Shown here one piece after another: positions 32,415 through 44,500 of a stretch of 64,000 nt of DNA. The translations under genes and the position numbers were made by a program. The number at the start of each line of letters is the position of its first letter. Position 1 is the stretch's first letter. This DNA comes from Symbiodinium microadriaticum. Lineage: Eukaryota; Sar; Dinophyceae; Suessiales; Symbiodiniaceae. The DNA lies in the NCBI GenBank assembly GCA_001939145.1, contig LSRX01001163.1, positions 1 through 64,000 on the forward strand. The letters are read 5' to 3'. The notes under the pieces are model-generated. The model saw only the letters and a list, made by a program, of their open reading frames with translations. It was not told the origin of the DNA and searched no databases.

Positions 32415-35400
32415 TTAGCTCCGCAAGAAAGCTGCAATTGCTGCATGAGCGTCGAAAAGCTTTGCCTGGAACTCGGCCGGGAGGTGATGCAGTTGCCTCC
32501 GCTGTATGCACAGCCACCCATACATATCCAACTCACCAAACCTTGATTTTGGGAGCCTTTCGTGTATCCGCACGAAGTCAACCACGCTTTCAAGCTGTCT
32601 CCCAAAATTGGCAGCATTGACTTTTATTTTCTGTCCTTGTCTGGACTTCACCCAGTCCGCAACGATGGGGTCGATATTCTCCAAAAGCTGGAGCCGCTTC
32701 TCTCGCTTCAGGCTGGCAGGTCTCACAGCTTGCATCAGGCCGGTGATTATCCGTCTCTCTTTGCGTCTGCCGGGCATTCGGCGATGTGCATGAACGAACT
32801 GCCGCAACTCCTCCAACTGTTGGTGAAAAGACGCATCTGGTTCTGATTCCAGCCACTTTACGGCTCGGGCCCGCAACCTGCTGCATGACGAATTTAAGAG
32901 CTTCTGCACCCTTTCCGCTGAAAGCATCTGCTGCCTCACGAAATGGCAAGTGTTGTGCAGCCACGTTCCCAGTGTTACCTCCTCAAACTGGTTGCTCAGC
33001 CTCGTAGGCAGCCTTCCATGCTCTTGGTCGAACTTCTCGACCGCATGCAAGCGCAGATCCCATGCATCCCGCCGCTGCAGGACCAAAGCCAGCTGGTAGA
33101 CTACATCGCGAGCAAGTAGCTGCGGCATGTTTGGCTGCTGAAGCCTGATGTCCATGACCCAAAGACGACACTGCAATTGTCTGATGTCTTTGTCAACCAG
33201 CCGGCTATCCGCCTGAGCTATCGCCTGCAAAAACCTGTCCAGCTGGTCAGCATGGCGCCCCCCCGACAAGCGAGGGTTACCGGGCGTTTTTATCAGCTTG
33301 GGGGCTCCACGCTGCATCAAACTTCTCAGGTTCTCTTTGGATTCCATAGAAGGTCCCGGACCGGTGCCGTGATGTCGAGGCACCACTTGGGGTGGCTTGG
33401 TGCCAGGCGCAGCCTCCAAGGCACTAGTTGCCGCGCGCAGCTGCCTTGAAAGACTTGCGGGATGAGTTTGAAACGTAGTCATTTCATCGTTTGTCCGCCC
33501 GTCATGGAGCTCAATGCCCTGCCGGCCATCTGTCGTCGAAGCTGGGCTCTGGGATTTGGGACCACTGAACTCTGACTCTGCACCATCGTCCTCGTCACGT
33601 TGACTACCTGCTACCTTCAGGCCAGTAGGATCTTTGCGACATTCACGGAGCCCTGCAGACGGTGGCCCCGCACCGCTGTCTATCCGGTTGTCCTGCGCAG
33701 GGGCACGTGGTCTTTGGGCTCCAAACATGCCCTGTGCTGCAGCATCCCGTGAAGCCGTCGAGCGGGTACTTCCGCTGCCTGTCACAAAGGGCGCGTCCCC
33801 CGCAGTGCCGAGCATAGGCACAACAGGGGCAACCTCGTGCATGCTTGGACTTGCAGGTGCTGGCAGGGAGCGGGGTCCAAACTCAGCTCGGTGGCTGTCG
33901 CAAGCCTTTGAAGTTCTACTCGGGGACCTGGAATAACATGGCCTCGGCGCTCTGGCGTTGCCGCATCCAGCCCACTGAGCTGCCTCCGTGCAGGGCGCGG
34001 CTGCCTGGAGCCTGCCGCGACTATCGTTCTGCGCAGGCTCGATTAGTTGCACCTTGGACACCCCATCACTGCCAGCTTGCCTTGAAGTTTCCTCTGTTTG
34101 GGCCGTCAGCTCACGGCCACAGAAGTATTTGCTGCAGCTCCTAGCCGTGGCAGCCAAAGATGTCGGAACCTGTGCATCCACACTGCCCTGATCCAGCTCT
34201 GATAGTGGGGACTGGACTTGCTCTCCGGAGCCCGTCGTTCTGGCTATGGCCTGGGCACCTGCTGCTAAATCGCTCAAACCAGGCGGAGCCATTGCAGCAC
34301 TCCTCGATGTCGCAGGCATTACAATCGCAGGCAATATGATGTGAGCCATAGGCTTCGACGGATGAGGTCGCAGCACCCGACCGATTGCTTGAATGATGCT
34401 CACATAGCTACCACGTGGCTCCACGAACATGCAGGTGTCGGCATTGGGGATGTTGATGCCCTCGCCCAAGACCTGCACCGTAACCAGCACATGAACGGGC
34501 TTCTGCAGCTCCCCCGAAAATTCCTCCATCACCCTCTCTCGCTGGGTGCGATTTGTCATGCCATTGATATGCCAAGCCGCCAAACCGACAGTGTCCAGCA
34601 CCTGTTGGAATCGCTTGGCTTCTTTCACGGAGTTGCAGTATGCAAGAACCCGCCGAAAACGCCCAGCCTGTGTCAGAAGTAGGTTCGCAAGGCAGATGTA
34701 GGGGTGGCCATCGGTCGTCACGGGTACGGTGAGGTCGTAGTCAGAAAGCACGCCCTGCTCGATCGCTTCACCCAAGCTGTACCGAAAATCGACCTCCCCC
34801 TTCTGGGTGGCCGAGAACTTGAAAAGATCTTTGCAGCTCGGCATTGTTGGTGGCAAAGGGTGATGTCCTTCATCGACAAATGCAGCCTCGAACTTCAGGC
34901 TTTTCAAATACTTCACCGAGTCAGTCACTGAAATAAAACCTCTTGATGCCAAGTCAATCTTCTTGTTGTAGCCTGTGCCCACCTTGCAGAAGCTCGGCAT
35001 CTCCTCGGCGAACTGCTCCAGGAGCACACGTGAAGGAACGGTGATCAAAACCTGCGTACGACAGCTAGAAGACATCTTGCGACAGTTCAGCCATCATGTA
35101 CGCCCTGGCACAATATAAAACAACAAATCAGCAACACACATGAGCGTCAGTGCTGCCTGGCCGCCTTCCCGCCCTGCTTGGCCGCCAGCTCTCGGATCAC
35201 GCGCGTCTTCCCGGTGCCGCAGGCCATCTCGATAACCCGGGCTCCCTTGGCGCATGCCTCCAAACAGGCCTCCTGGCACTCCCGGAGAGGTGGGTCCGAC
35301 ACCTGGCTGCTACTAAGACGAGTAGGAACCTCACCAGAAGAAGCACCCTGCCGCAGCCAGCTCTTCTCCGTGAGGATCTTCTGCCGGCCGCCGTACCGGT

Positions 35401-37679
35401 CTAGCCACTTGTGGGAGTCAGCAGAGACATTGCAGTCATAGAGGGTCCAGAGTGTGCATTGGGGATCCTGCACATTGGACATGCAGGCCAGCCATCCAGT
35501 ATGAAGACGTCACTTAAGGCCTAAACCCGTTGCAGTTGACAGAGGCCTCCAAGACACAGTGGGCCGTTCGCAGGAATCGCTTCACATCCTGGTGGGTGGC
35601 ATTCCCAGCCCGACAAAGAATCGCAAGCCGGCCGTCCAAGCCAAAGAGGTCCACTCCTTCTGTCAAAGCCGGAGAAGCTGCTGTAAGACAACATCCCAAA
35701 TCCTATACACCCTAGAATCCGAGCCCTCAGCCCTAAAACTTAAACTTCATTGCATGAAGGGGTTGAACTTCAGAGATGGAGCTCGGCTGTGCTTCCTTTA
35801 CAATACCCCAGGCCTAGGCGCCGACGCGTCAAGTTGTGCCGCTCGAAGAACCAGGGAGGCAACTCCTTCGGTGCCAAAGTGGACAAGTGGACATGCAATC
35901 TGTCAGAGCTTCATTTTTGTCGAAGCTACGGCTTCGACATCCTTCGAAGACCCAATCCTCTTGAAGTTTCACTCTGCCCCTTAGCACTCCTGTGTAGGCA
36001 CGGCATCGAACTCAAGCACGGCGGCCCAGACCAGTCGCTGCTCATCCTGAAGGAACGGCCACGCCAAAGCCTGCGAGTTGTGGTTGCAGGCGCCGCAATC
36101 AGCCCATCGTTTCAATTGTTCCACAGAGGTCAAGCCAGAACACGCCGTCATATCAAACTTGGAATCACAGCCGAGCTGAGGCTCTCATCCCTACAGGCTG
36201 TGCAGTTGGTCACACACTGCCGTATGTAAGCTCCCGTGCTGCCGGGAGGAATCATGCCTGTGATAATACAACTGAGTAGCAAGATGAACAGCAATTTGCC
36301 TAGGAATAGATAGCAATCGTAGTCCTTGCTTGCGATGTCCACCGCAGTATTTCCAGTCTGCTCAGTATCATGATGATATCATGGCAGGAGTAGAACAAAC
36401 GTAGTGACGTAGTATGTTCAAACTCACACAGCTGCGCGGCGGCGCCTCGCGAGCCAGGCCACGGAGCCTTTCCATGAAAGCCGCGTCGCAACCTCTGCTG
36501 CCGTTGCCCAAACTTCAAGCTCGGAAGCCTGCTTACAAATAGGGAATACATGGCATGCATATACACATGCAATCGGACATATGCAAACACAATGTCACAA
36601 TGCACTAGAATGCAATACGCGTTACAATGCAAGGCAATACAATTCATTGCAACACAACGGAAAGGAGCACAGTGCCATATTGCTCAGTACGATGAGGCTC
36701 AATACAGCACAATGCAGTACAATACAGTACGATGAACTGTTGCTGCAGTCTACTGCAGTACACATGTCTTGAATTGCGCTAGGTTTCTTACTTCCTCCCT
36801 ACCTCCCTACCCTACCCTACTTACCCTATACCGGAGACCCTGCCTACCTTCCTGACTACCTGCCTAATTACCCCATCACATTGCATTACGCCACACTACC
36901 TAACACTACATACATATCATTACATTCTGTTCAATTGCATGCCAGTACACTGTCCAGTCCAGTTCACTGCATTGAGTTGCACGCCATTGCATTGTATTAC
37001 ACACATACACCATACATTCATACATACAGACATAAACTCATGTCTATGCATATATACATATGTACGTATACAGAGAGAGAGAGAGAGAGAGAGACACAGA
37101 CAGAGAGAGGAGGGTCTTATCAAATAAGCGGGTCTTAAAATGTTACCTATCTGTTTAGGCACATGTACCCTGATGCAACCGTATGTGCCCGAGCCGTCAA
37201 CCAATGTAATCACTTCCTTTCATGGGCTTGAAATTCACAGATGGATCTGGTGCAGAGATCAATGAAGCCCAGATCCAGATGGCGCATGGTGGGGTTGGGA
37301 CCCTTTCAATCATTACGCACCCAAGAGGCAACCGAAAAAGGCCTCTAAGAATCACCCTCAAGTTTCACGATGCCGGGTTGCTTTCGTCCGATCTCGCAGC
37401 TGCACGACGTCGCGTCCTCCGACACACTTCGAATCAAGTGATGCGGTCCAAAGAAGACAAGAGCTCTAGGAAGCAGCTTGTGGGTTTCTGCTGACACCTC
37501 GAATCCTGGCGCTCGAAGGTCCTTGGCGGCGTCGGCTCTCTGAAGACCGGCTTGTATACGAAGAGGACATTCGTCAGCAGCATCCGGAGAAAGAGTCCAC
37601 AGAGCAGCGCTGAAAGCAGTTTACTGCCGCTACAGCCTTTCCCGGCCCTTTTGAATTTCGAGACCCGAGCTCCCTGCAT
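32415..37679 (-). CDS. Gene B: nuclease-like domain / SF2 helicase / HA-repeat protein, paralogue of A
   Basis: Eight exons (minus): 37679-37522, 37416-37382, 36492-36446, 36070-35990, 35865-35814, 35656-35547, 35467-35165, 35051-32415; 3423 coding bases, 1140 residues. Exons 3-6 are 47, 81, 52 and 110 bases, identical in length to gene A. The leader has a hydrophobic stretch (LLSALLCGLFLRMLLTNVLF). The nuclease-like part reads RRRLGVDLF and AILCRAGN. Walker A is GTGKT (245-249), motif II is DEGH (322-325) where A has DEAH, and motif VI QAIGRVLR is intact. The linker after motif VI is longer than in A and poorly conserved; the HA repeats are conserved. Donors are GC (5) and GA (2); the end of exon 2 is the least certain. 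Paralogue divergence is mainly synonymous in exon 2, suggesting constraint. Confidence 0.82.
36315..36370 (-). CDS. Possible extra ankyrin-like exon inside intron 3 of gene B
   Basis: Minus-strand frame QTGNTAVDIASKDYD, ending SK/GA, resembles the end of an ankyrin repeat (GxTALDIA). Gene A shows nothing similar in the matching intron, so this could be chance or an exon gained in B. Confidence 0.25.
36541..37115. repeat. Low-complexity block in intron 2 of gene B
   Basis: Degenerate ACAATGCA/CAATACAG repeats (36560-36735), a CCCTACC run (36790-36830) and a GA microsatellite (37069-37097). It explains why this intron (889 bases) is the longest in the gene. Confidence 0.8.
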
Positions 37680-39475
37680 CCTGTGCCAACTTCCCTGGCC
37701 ACCGACTGAACATCGGAATTCCAATCGGAGCAGGCTGCAGCCGCACTGAGCCCGCCGGCTGCAGAAAGCCCTAAAACAAGACCTCTCAAAGGGTTGTGGT
37801 GTATGTTATACTGTAGCTGGTCTACGGACTGCAACAAGTGCATGCTATTACCAATCATTCAGACCGGTCTAAGTTGAGCAATGCTTCAGGTTTAACGAGC
37901 AAAGGTTAGGGTTCAGGTTTACCCTGTAGCGATAACAGTTTCTGTCCAAACGGAGCTGGGTGCGGCCCTTCCATTTTTGGCTTGGGGAGTGGGGGTTGTA
38001 GTCATTACGAACTTCAGGGCATAGTAGCCGCAAGGGGCCGGGTTGGGCCGTGCATGTCCCTCAAGCCACACATGGAAGGACGCGCACGCAACTCAGCTTC
38101 GCCCAAGGAGCTGAGCATGAATCTGCTGTTTGGCCGGGGAAGCACATCGGCAGCCAAGCCACTGCATGGGGCAGGATGGAGTGGATGTAGTCTGCATCGT
38201 GCATCCTCGGCCACTTGGGGCAAGAAGAGAGTGGATCCTTGTGCGAGCGACGGGTGCCCAGCATCACAAAGTACAACTTTCAACTTGCACTGCAGGCACT
38301 AAGACAAGCCCCAACATCCCAAAGCGGTCAAAGATGTCTACAGACTACAGCTCCGTCTAGTCCTCATGGTCCAAAGGACCCCATAGAGAGGTAAGTGGGT
38401 TGCAGACGCTACTGGTAGTATTGTGACTTAGTGGCTTTGTGTTTTGAATTTTCAACCTTTTATGATTATTAAGCTACTTGCCCTCAACCCGCTCAACCCC
38501 CAAACCTAAGCCCTATAGGCCCTAGGCGCCATAAAACCCCATAGCACTCCCTTCGGCACGAGGCGTTGAGGTGCACGCAGACAAACGCCGCCGCTGCGGC
38601 CTCATCAAGTCAAAAGTCTCCTCCTTAGGAACAGAGCCCAGCACTCCTGAAACCCTCAAGCTGGGCGCTTGCGGCTGTAAGACGTTTGAGTTTATAGGGC
38701 TTGCTGCAAGGCTTGGAGCTTAACTTGCTTCTACAGTTTATGCCTGCATGTCGGGCTTGTGGGGCCAAGGGATTCGAAGACCAGCCCTCAACGAAACCGA
38801 ACGAACCTTCCCACGGGTTGTCATTCACCGTTCCCGCCAGGCCTCCGTGGCAATGGGCACCTTCGGGATAGCAGCAACAAGCAGAACCAGCCATCTTAGG
38901 GTTTAGGGTTTAGGGCATCACCGAGCAACGGGCGCAGTCCGATTTCTGGTACATGCTGGGGCTGGGACCTGGGGCGAGAATAATCAACTGCTGCAGCAGC
39001 CCTTTGACTGAACCTGTGTTGAGGCCAATGCGTGTGTCCGGAGAGAGCGCTCTCCGAACAGCTCACCACAGTAAAGAAACAACGTGCAGCTTTCTCGGAC
39101 TCCCTTAAGGTCGCTTGTGTCTGGATGTCGCGGTTTCTTAAAGCGCCCTTAGAAAAATAAGAAATATTGCTTTAATAATCTTTCGCGGATTAGTTGAGGG
39201 TTTTTGGTGGTGCAGGGTGCTAAAACGAGCCGTTTGGGGCTGTTCTGGGCCCACCCCACCTATTTTCCGTCGAGCTACGGTATACAGGCTCATTCACCGA
39301 ATCATCAACTGTTTCGGCCTATGTAGCCCACTCAATACCTGGTGAGTCTGTTCCGAATGCATGCATTCCGAAAGCCAGGTGTTGCTGACCCGTACTCAAC
39401 CTCCGTACACGGGTGACCGTAGCGCCCAACCGAAGTCCAACATGTATAGATCTCATTTACCCTAAGCCATAAACG
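37680..39475. other. No gene assigned
   Basis: Frames at 37982-38302 are open on both strands and in more than one phase; frames at 38540-38730 and 38910-39110 are likewise ambiguous. Short heptamer runs occur at 38500 and 38897. Nothing recognisable. Confidence 0.4.
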
Positions 39476-42400
39476 TCAAGACAACGCCCTGCCCAAAAAT
39501 TCTCGAAGGCACAAGCGGAGTGGTTCTGGCTTCCACTCCCCGCCGTCAAGCTGCAGCCTCAGAAAGCAGCGTTTCATTCTTGTTTGAGGAATGTGCCACT
39601 CTGAAATAGGAACTCCATACCCTGAATCCTGTAACCCTAAACCGCAAAAACCTAAACCCCAACCCACACGTACTCCTATGTGCTACAAACCATATAGGCC
39701 CCAACCACTATCGACCGAATCTACCCTAATCCCTCGAATTACTGTATCAGACGCAAGTTCCGGGGTATGTTGCAGTGGCACTGCATCGGGACTGCGAACA
39801 GGCAGTGTTTGTAATTTTCTGAGGAGCCTCTAACAAGTGCATATATGTCCCATCAAGACCCTGTAGAAACCTATAAATTAGAACCAGAACAAACAACAAT
39901 GTGAACTGTCTTGCGAATCGATGCCTCCCCCGAATCCGCAGCCGAATGCTGCAGGTACACCCGCTTTCGTCAAAAGTTCGAGACAGGGTTTAGGGATGTT
40001 TAGGTTGATAAGGCTTGGCCAGCAATCTTAGACGTATTCTTCCTGTTGATGTCGTTGATCCTCCATCCTTTCTTGGCCCTCTAGATCTGCTGAGGATCTA
40101 TATCCAAACCGCAACCCCCCCAAAGCCACAGAGAACCCCTAAGCCCTAGGTATGGGTGTGCTGCTTGCTCGCCAACTCCGTGCAGCGAGCCACCCGATGC
40201 TTTCAGCTTGACCAGTCTTCGACCTCAGGATGTCGGGCGTTTTGAAACTCAGCTTTTGGGCTTCAGCATTTTGTTTGCTTGAGCCCCCTCTTTCCCCACA
40301 TCCGAACTTCAGGGTTTGGGGTTCAGGTTTTGCGGTTTTGGGCTTGAGGGCTTCGTTTCGTTTTGGCGACCTGAGGAATACGGCGGTTGCAAGTCCATGA
40401 TTTCAGTGTTGACGACTGTGCTCAATACGTGGGCTGAATAGCTATCAGCTTCCACCACCCGGAAGCCGACACTCAAAGGCAACATATTTCTGTGTTCACG
40501 GGGAAACGAATCGTGTTCGTAGTATCTGAACCAAGTACGGGACTCCTCAAGGGCTCCGTGGATCTTATCAAGAAGAACACTAAGAGCCCTCCCAGGCCCT
40601 GCATCTTATCGACCCTGACACCCGAACCGCCTTTTATCTTTAGGGGGTTTCACTAATTAGAACTACTCTCCCCCTTAAGTCCCAATGCAGATATACCCAG
40701 CATACTCCCAAACTCATGTCTGATTTCCTGAAGTCCCTACATTATGTAGACAGGAACAATGAAAGCCCACAAATTTCAAACACAAATTCAAACCAACTAC
40801 CGGGTTAAGCCCCCTAAGCCTAAACCCCAAGAACTTCAAACTACACTACCAGACTTATACAAGACAAGGCCTTAGGATTTAGGGTTACGCTTAAAGGAGA
40901 TTGCAAGTAAGGCCCCTGCGTGCGAAAAGCTCCCGAGGCGAGGCTGGGAGGGATCCGACACGTGGAGACGGAGGTGAAGCCTCAGACTTCTCGGGCTTCT
41001 GAGATACTTGGAGGTTCATGGGTAGTTATAAGAGGGGTTATAAGTCCCCTAATATGGGCTATAACTATAGTTACATAGTTATCTTACTTATGACCCCACT
41101 TATAACTACCCATGAACCCCCAAGTAGGGTCTGAGGGAGACTTCTCAAGCTTCTGAAACAGGCCCCTGTGGATGCGATCCCGGCTTCTTCTTGTCACTGT
41201 CCCTGTTGGCGCTTTATTGGTAGTGGGGGGTGATGGCGTTGTTACCACATCGCCGTCGCAACCCCCGACTTCGACAGAAATGCGCATACCGAACCTCAAA
41301 CCCTAACTAAAGTCCTAAACCCTTCAAAGAGTAAACTCCTTAGGGGAATCGCTTAAGGAATTGGAATTGGAGGATCTTACAGCGGAAGAGGCACCCGAGA
41401 AGGATGAGGTTGCTGCAGTCGGCGTCCATTCGTGATACACCTTCCCGGGATTCATAGGGTTTAAAGGTCTAGGGTTTCTGGGATTCAGAATTCTTGCCGA
41501 AACGCAGCCTTAAGAGCTAAACTAGGATTTGGTAGTATCTTGTACTGTATTACTTATGTAGGGACCTATGATGACCTGTGCTACAATAGAGCTTGACATG
41601 TGCAGGAACCCATGTTAGACAATTTCGCATCCAGAACAGCGCAACTCTGGCACTCAGCAGCTCGAACCCCTAAACTTTCCCGGAAACTCAAAGGACACAC
41701 ATGGGTAGTTGCCAAAAATGAAATCCTTCTGGAGAAGCCTATACAGTTCTACTCTTAAGAAGGCACCCTTTTTGCTGAACCCTTCCATTCCCACCTCCTT
41801 CTCCCCCATGGGCGCAAAGACGCACACCCAGTGGACCAAATGCGCATGTGGAAGCGTGTGCATGAAGGAGTAGTAGGACCTCAGATTTAACCTGAACCTT
41901 AAACCCAAAACCCTACAAGGTTTACCAGACTCCAGTTTCTGGACTCTTCCGAAACCGGACCTCACTCGCAACGATACCATTGTGACTGAAATTTGTTGTG
42001 CCATGAGGCCTTCTTGCGATCTACAGAGAAGGCCAAAACCAGAAGGGCCAAAAGCCGAAATGAGAAGGCTTGAAACTACGGATCATACAGCCCCGGCAAA
42101 CGCTCAACGAAACCAGCGTGCTCCTCAAGACCAGCTACTCGTTGCTGTTGTGGAAGGAACCGGAAACCATGATGCAGCTGTCGTCGGAAGTGGCAGTCCA
42201 GAGCAAATCCAACTCCAGCTCACCTTCATGCATCACCACATCGGCTGCCTCAAGGGCTCTTCCACGGGGTTTCGGGTTTACCCCGGCGACCCCAGGTTCC
42301 GTGAGCTCGAAGCCCAAAGCCTGAATACCTTGTACAATAGCCGTGAACCCACCCGCGTGTAGGGCTTAGGGTATCAAGATGCCATGAAGTGAAGTTCGAC

Positions 42401-42500
42401 GTGGCCAACTCGGCGATGGGTTAGCCGCGGCTGCTGGCACAAGCGCCTCACAGATGTACTTTGATTCGATCTGCGGCTTGTTGGGGATAAGACTTGGATG
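39476..42500 (-). CDS. Unrecognised multi-exon gene (cluster of minus-strand exons)
   Basis: Minus-strand islands in order: about 42500-42380 (ESKYICEALVPAAAANPSPS), 42248-42168 (VVMHEGELELDLLWTATSDD; phase 0 both ends, donor ATG/GTTTCC), about 41881-41786 (FMHTLPHAHLVHWVCVFAPM), about 41280-41130 (DRIHRGLFQKLEKSPSD), about 41003-40925 (KSEASPPSPRVGSLPASPRE), about 40605-40370 (DKIHGALEESRTWFRYYEHD and 55 further residues open without an ATG), about 40258-40145 and about 39590-39476 (LRLQLDGGEWKPEPLRLCLR, then TGA). An inverted-repeat element separates the 41280 and 41003 islands. All are on one strand; whether they form one gene is inference. No domain recognised. Confidence 0.38.
41005..41126. 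mobile_element. Inverted-repeat element, TACTTGG type (122 bp)
   Basis: Arms begin TACTTGGRGGTTCATGGGTA and match for about 35 bases. It lies exactly between two minus-strand exon-like islands, so it probably makes up most of an intron. Confidence 0.85.
41358..41435 (+). CDS. Ambiguous 26-codon plus-strand frame
   Basis: After CTTAAG, a frame ELELEDLTAEEAPEKDEVAA ends in TGA. The minus strand of the same block is also open (Ser-rich) and matches the neighbours' strand. Confidence 0.2.
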   Translation, partial: ELELEDLTAEEAPEKDEVAAVGVHS

Positions 42501-43430
42501 GAGAGGTACTGCTGGACTTTTCAATATGGTCTTGTAGGGTTTGGGCAAACACGAAAGAACGGATCCGTTCCCGAACCGTTAGAACCACTAGGATTTGTTT
42601 TGGGTTTCGACTCTCACCACTTGGGCTGGGTTTTCGGGCCTAGTGTGCGGGATGATATAAACAGAACCATGGGGTTTAGGGTCACGAAACGTGAACACCG
42701 ATATGGCACGAGCAGTGACATTCTATCCCCCCGATAGCGCTCTTCAAAGCCGGAATAGTTCAGGGCTCACATTGTAACAAAACAGAACTGGGACTATAGA
42801 CCAGCTCCACTCTGTAGTACATGGCATAATGACTCTACATCCTATATCCCCGACTTGGCCCTGCCCCCTCAACTCCTAAAGCCTGAACACCTAACACCAC
42901 GGCATGGCATCGGACAAGCACGCTGCACCTGGCAGCCCGAAGCCGATAACCAAAGCCCGGCAAGCCAAACCCCGAAACACCATAACATCCTACTAAAGCC
43001 ATAGACCCTAAAGCCACAAAGCCCGAACCCCTAACCCCCTATTGCCGGAAAATTATCTACACCCCTCATCCCTAAACCCCGAACTACCCTTTGTTTTTGC
43101 ATCTGGACTTGCGCAACAAACCCAGAACTACACGAATTTACAAGGTGTAGTCTGCACCCCTAATCCCTAAACCCAAAGCTTTGAAGGACACTGATTAAAC
43201 TAGCCTAACCTACAAGGTATATATGAGAAAAGCCCGCAGGCACCAAAGGCTCGGAATGTCAGCCGGCTCGGCCCGGCCAACGCCTGCAGGGATTTTTTAG
43301 GGGCATTGTGACCACATGCGTCAACATTAGCATCTAGAATGACATGTTGATGAGCGCGTGCGTACTGATCATAGTCATGCTATATAAAAGAGCCTACACC
43401 TACACCAGCATGTGCCAGGAGTAGAGGTGG

Positions 43431-43504
43431 TGAGAAGAGGAACAGTTGTAGTAGCAGTAGCAGTAGCATCAGTAGGTGGTAGCAGTGGCAGTTGCCGCAG
43501 CAGC

Positions 43505-43541
<37 letters not shown>

Positions 43542-43660
43542 ATAGTAGTGGTAGCAGCAGCAGCAGCAGCAGGAGCAGCAGCAGCAGCAGTAGCAGCAGA
43601 AGTAGTCAGTAGTAGCAGCAGCCGCATCATCAGAAGTAGCTGTAGCAGAAGGAGTGATTA
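43431..43660. repeat. (AGT)n/(AGC)n trinucleotide block
   Basis: Long run of AGT, AGC and GCA triplets. Creates spurious poly-Ser, poly-Val and poly-Ala frames. Confidence 0.95.
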
Positions 43661-43729
43661 GTAGTCGTCGTCGTCGGGATAGCGCAAGGACAGGCAGGAC
43701 GACTGCAGGACAGCATCCATGTCCTGAAA

Positions 43730-43895
43730 CCCGTTGGATATGCCGTTGCTGGCCGAGGTGCTACTTGGCCTCGCTTCGGAAGGTAGCCTGGGGAGGAACT
43801 GGCCTCAGCTTTGCCAGATGTTGTGCATGCTGTCTGGATGCTGTGTCTGTGCTTACGGGTTTCGGAACTCACACGCGCGTCACCTGGTACGAAAT
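43730..43895 (+). CDS. Possible exon abutting an inverted-repeat element
   Basis: Plus-strand frame LLAEVLLGLASEGSLG and a Cys-rich continuation, ending where the element at 43896 begins. The minus strand is also open. Confidence 0.25.
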
Positions 43896-43991
43896 GGACA
43901 GTTCTCTAAATTAGAATCCCTTTTTGCGTTTGCGTCCTTTTTATAAGGGTGCCGTACCACATATTGGGGGCCCTAATTTGGAGAACCACCC
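43896..43991. mobile_element. Inverted-repeat element, GGGTAGTT family (96 bp)
   Basis: Arms GGACAGTTCTCTAAATTAG and GGGTGGTTCTCCAAATTAGG pair imperfectly. Its core TTTTTATAAGGGTGCCGTAC is the reverse complement of the core in the 20904 element, so the two copies are inverted relative to each other. Confidence 0.8.
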
Positions 43992-44399
43992 AAACGCAAC
44001 ATGCTTCGGGCACCCCTGGCTTCTGATTCCCGCAGTACGAGGATCCGTAATGAGACCTCGGCCTTCAAAGCAGGTTCTTGGTTCCTGATCACGTTGCTCT
44101 CAACCCTTAACGTCACACCCTGGAAGCCCTAAACCCTGAGCCACGGTCGTGGCAGCTTCTAAGTCGAGCTGTCCGGGATTGTGAGCTTTCATGAAAATGC
44201 GCTTACCGAAACGAGGAAGACTGGCTCGGGTTTTCCGGCTTTCGCAAAGCCACTGCATGTTAAGAACATCTGTAAGGAACTCTTAGTAAGGAGCTCGAAA
44301 AGCATAGGGCTCTAGGTTCTTTCGGATTCAGGTAGCACTTAAACCTTACACCCACACCCTATGCGCCTACATCCTGAACTCTGAACCCCTACCGCCCGT

Positions 44400-44500
44400 A
44401 AACGGCCCTAAACCCTTAACCCCGAAACCCCTAACCCGAACCCCCAAACCCCAAACCCTAAACCCTTAACCCCGAAACCCCTAACCCGAACCCCCCAAAC
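44400..44500 (+). repeat. Degenerate CCCTAAA array
   Basis: Two near-identical blocks of CCCTTAACCCCGAAACCCCT with flanking heptamers, ending at the donor of the exon at 44501-44600. Confidence 0.8.

Noticed and set aside
43412..43661. Poly-Ser and poly-Val/Ala frames
   Set aside because: Produced by the AGT/AGC trinucleotide block.
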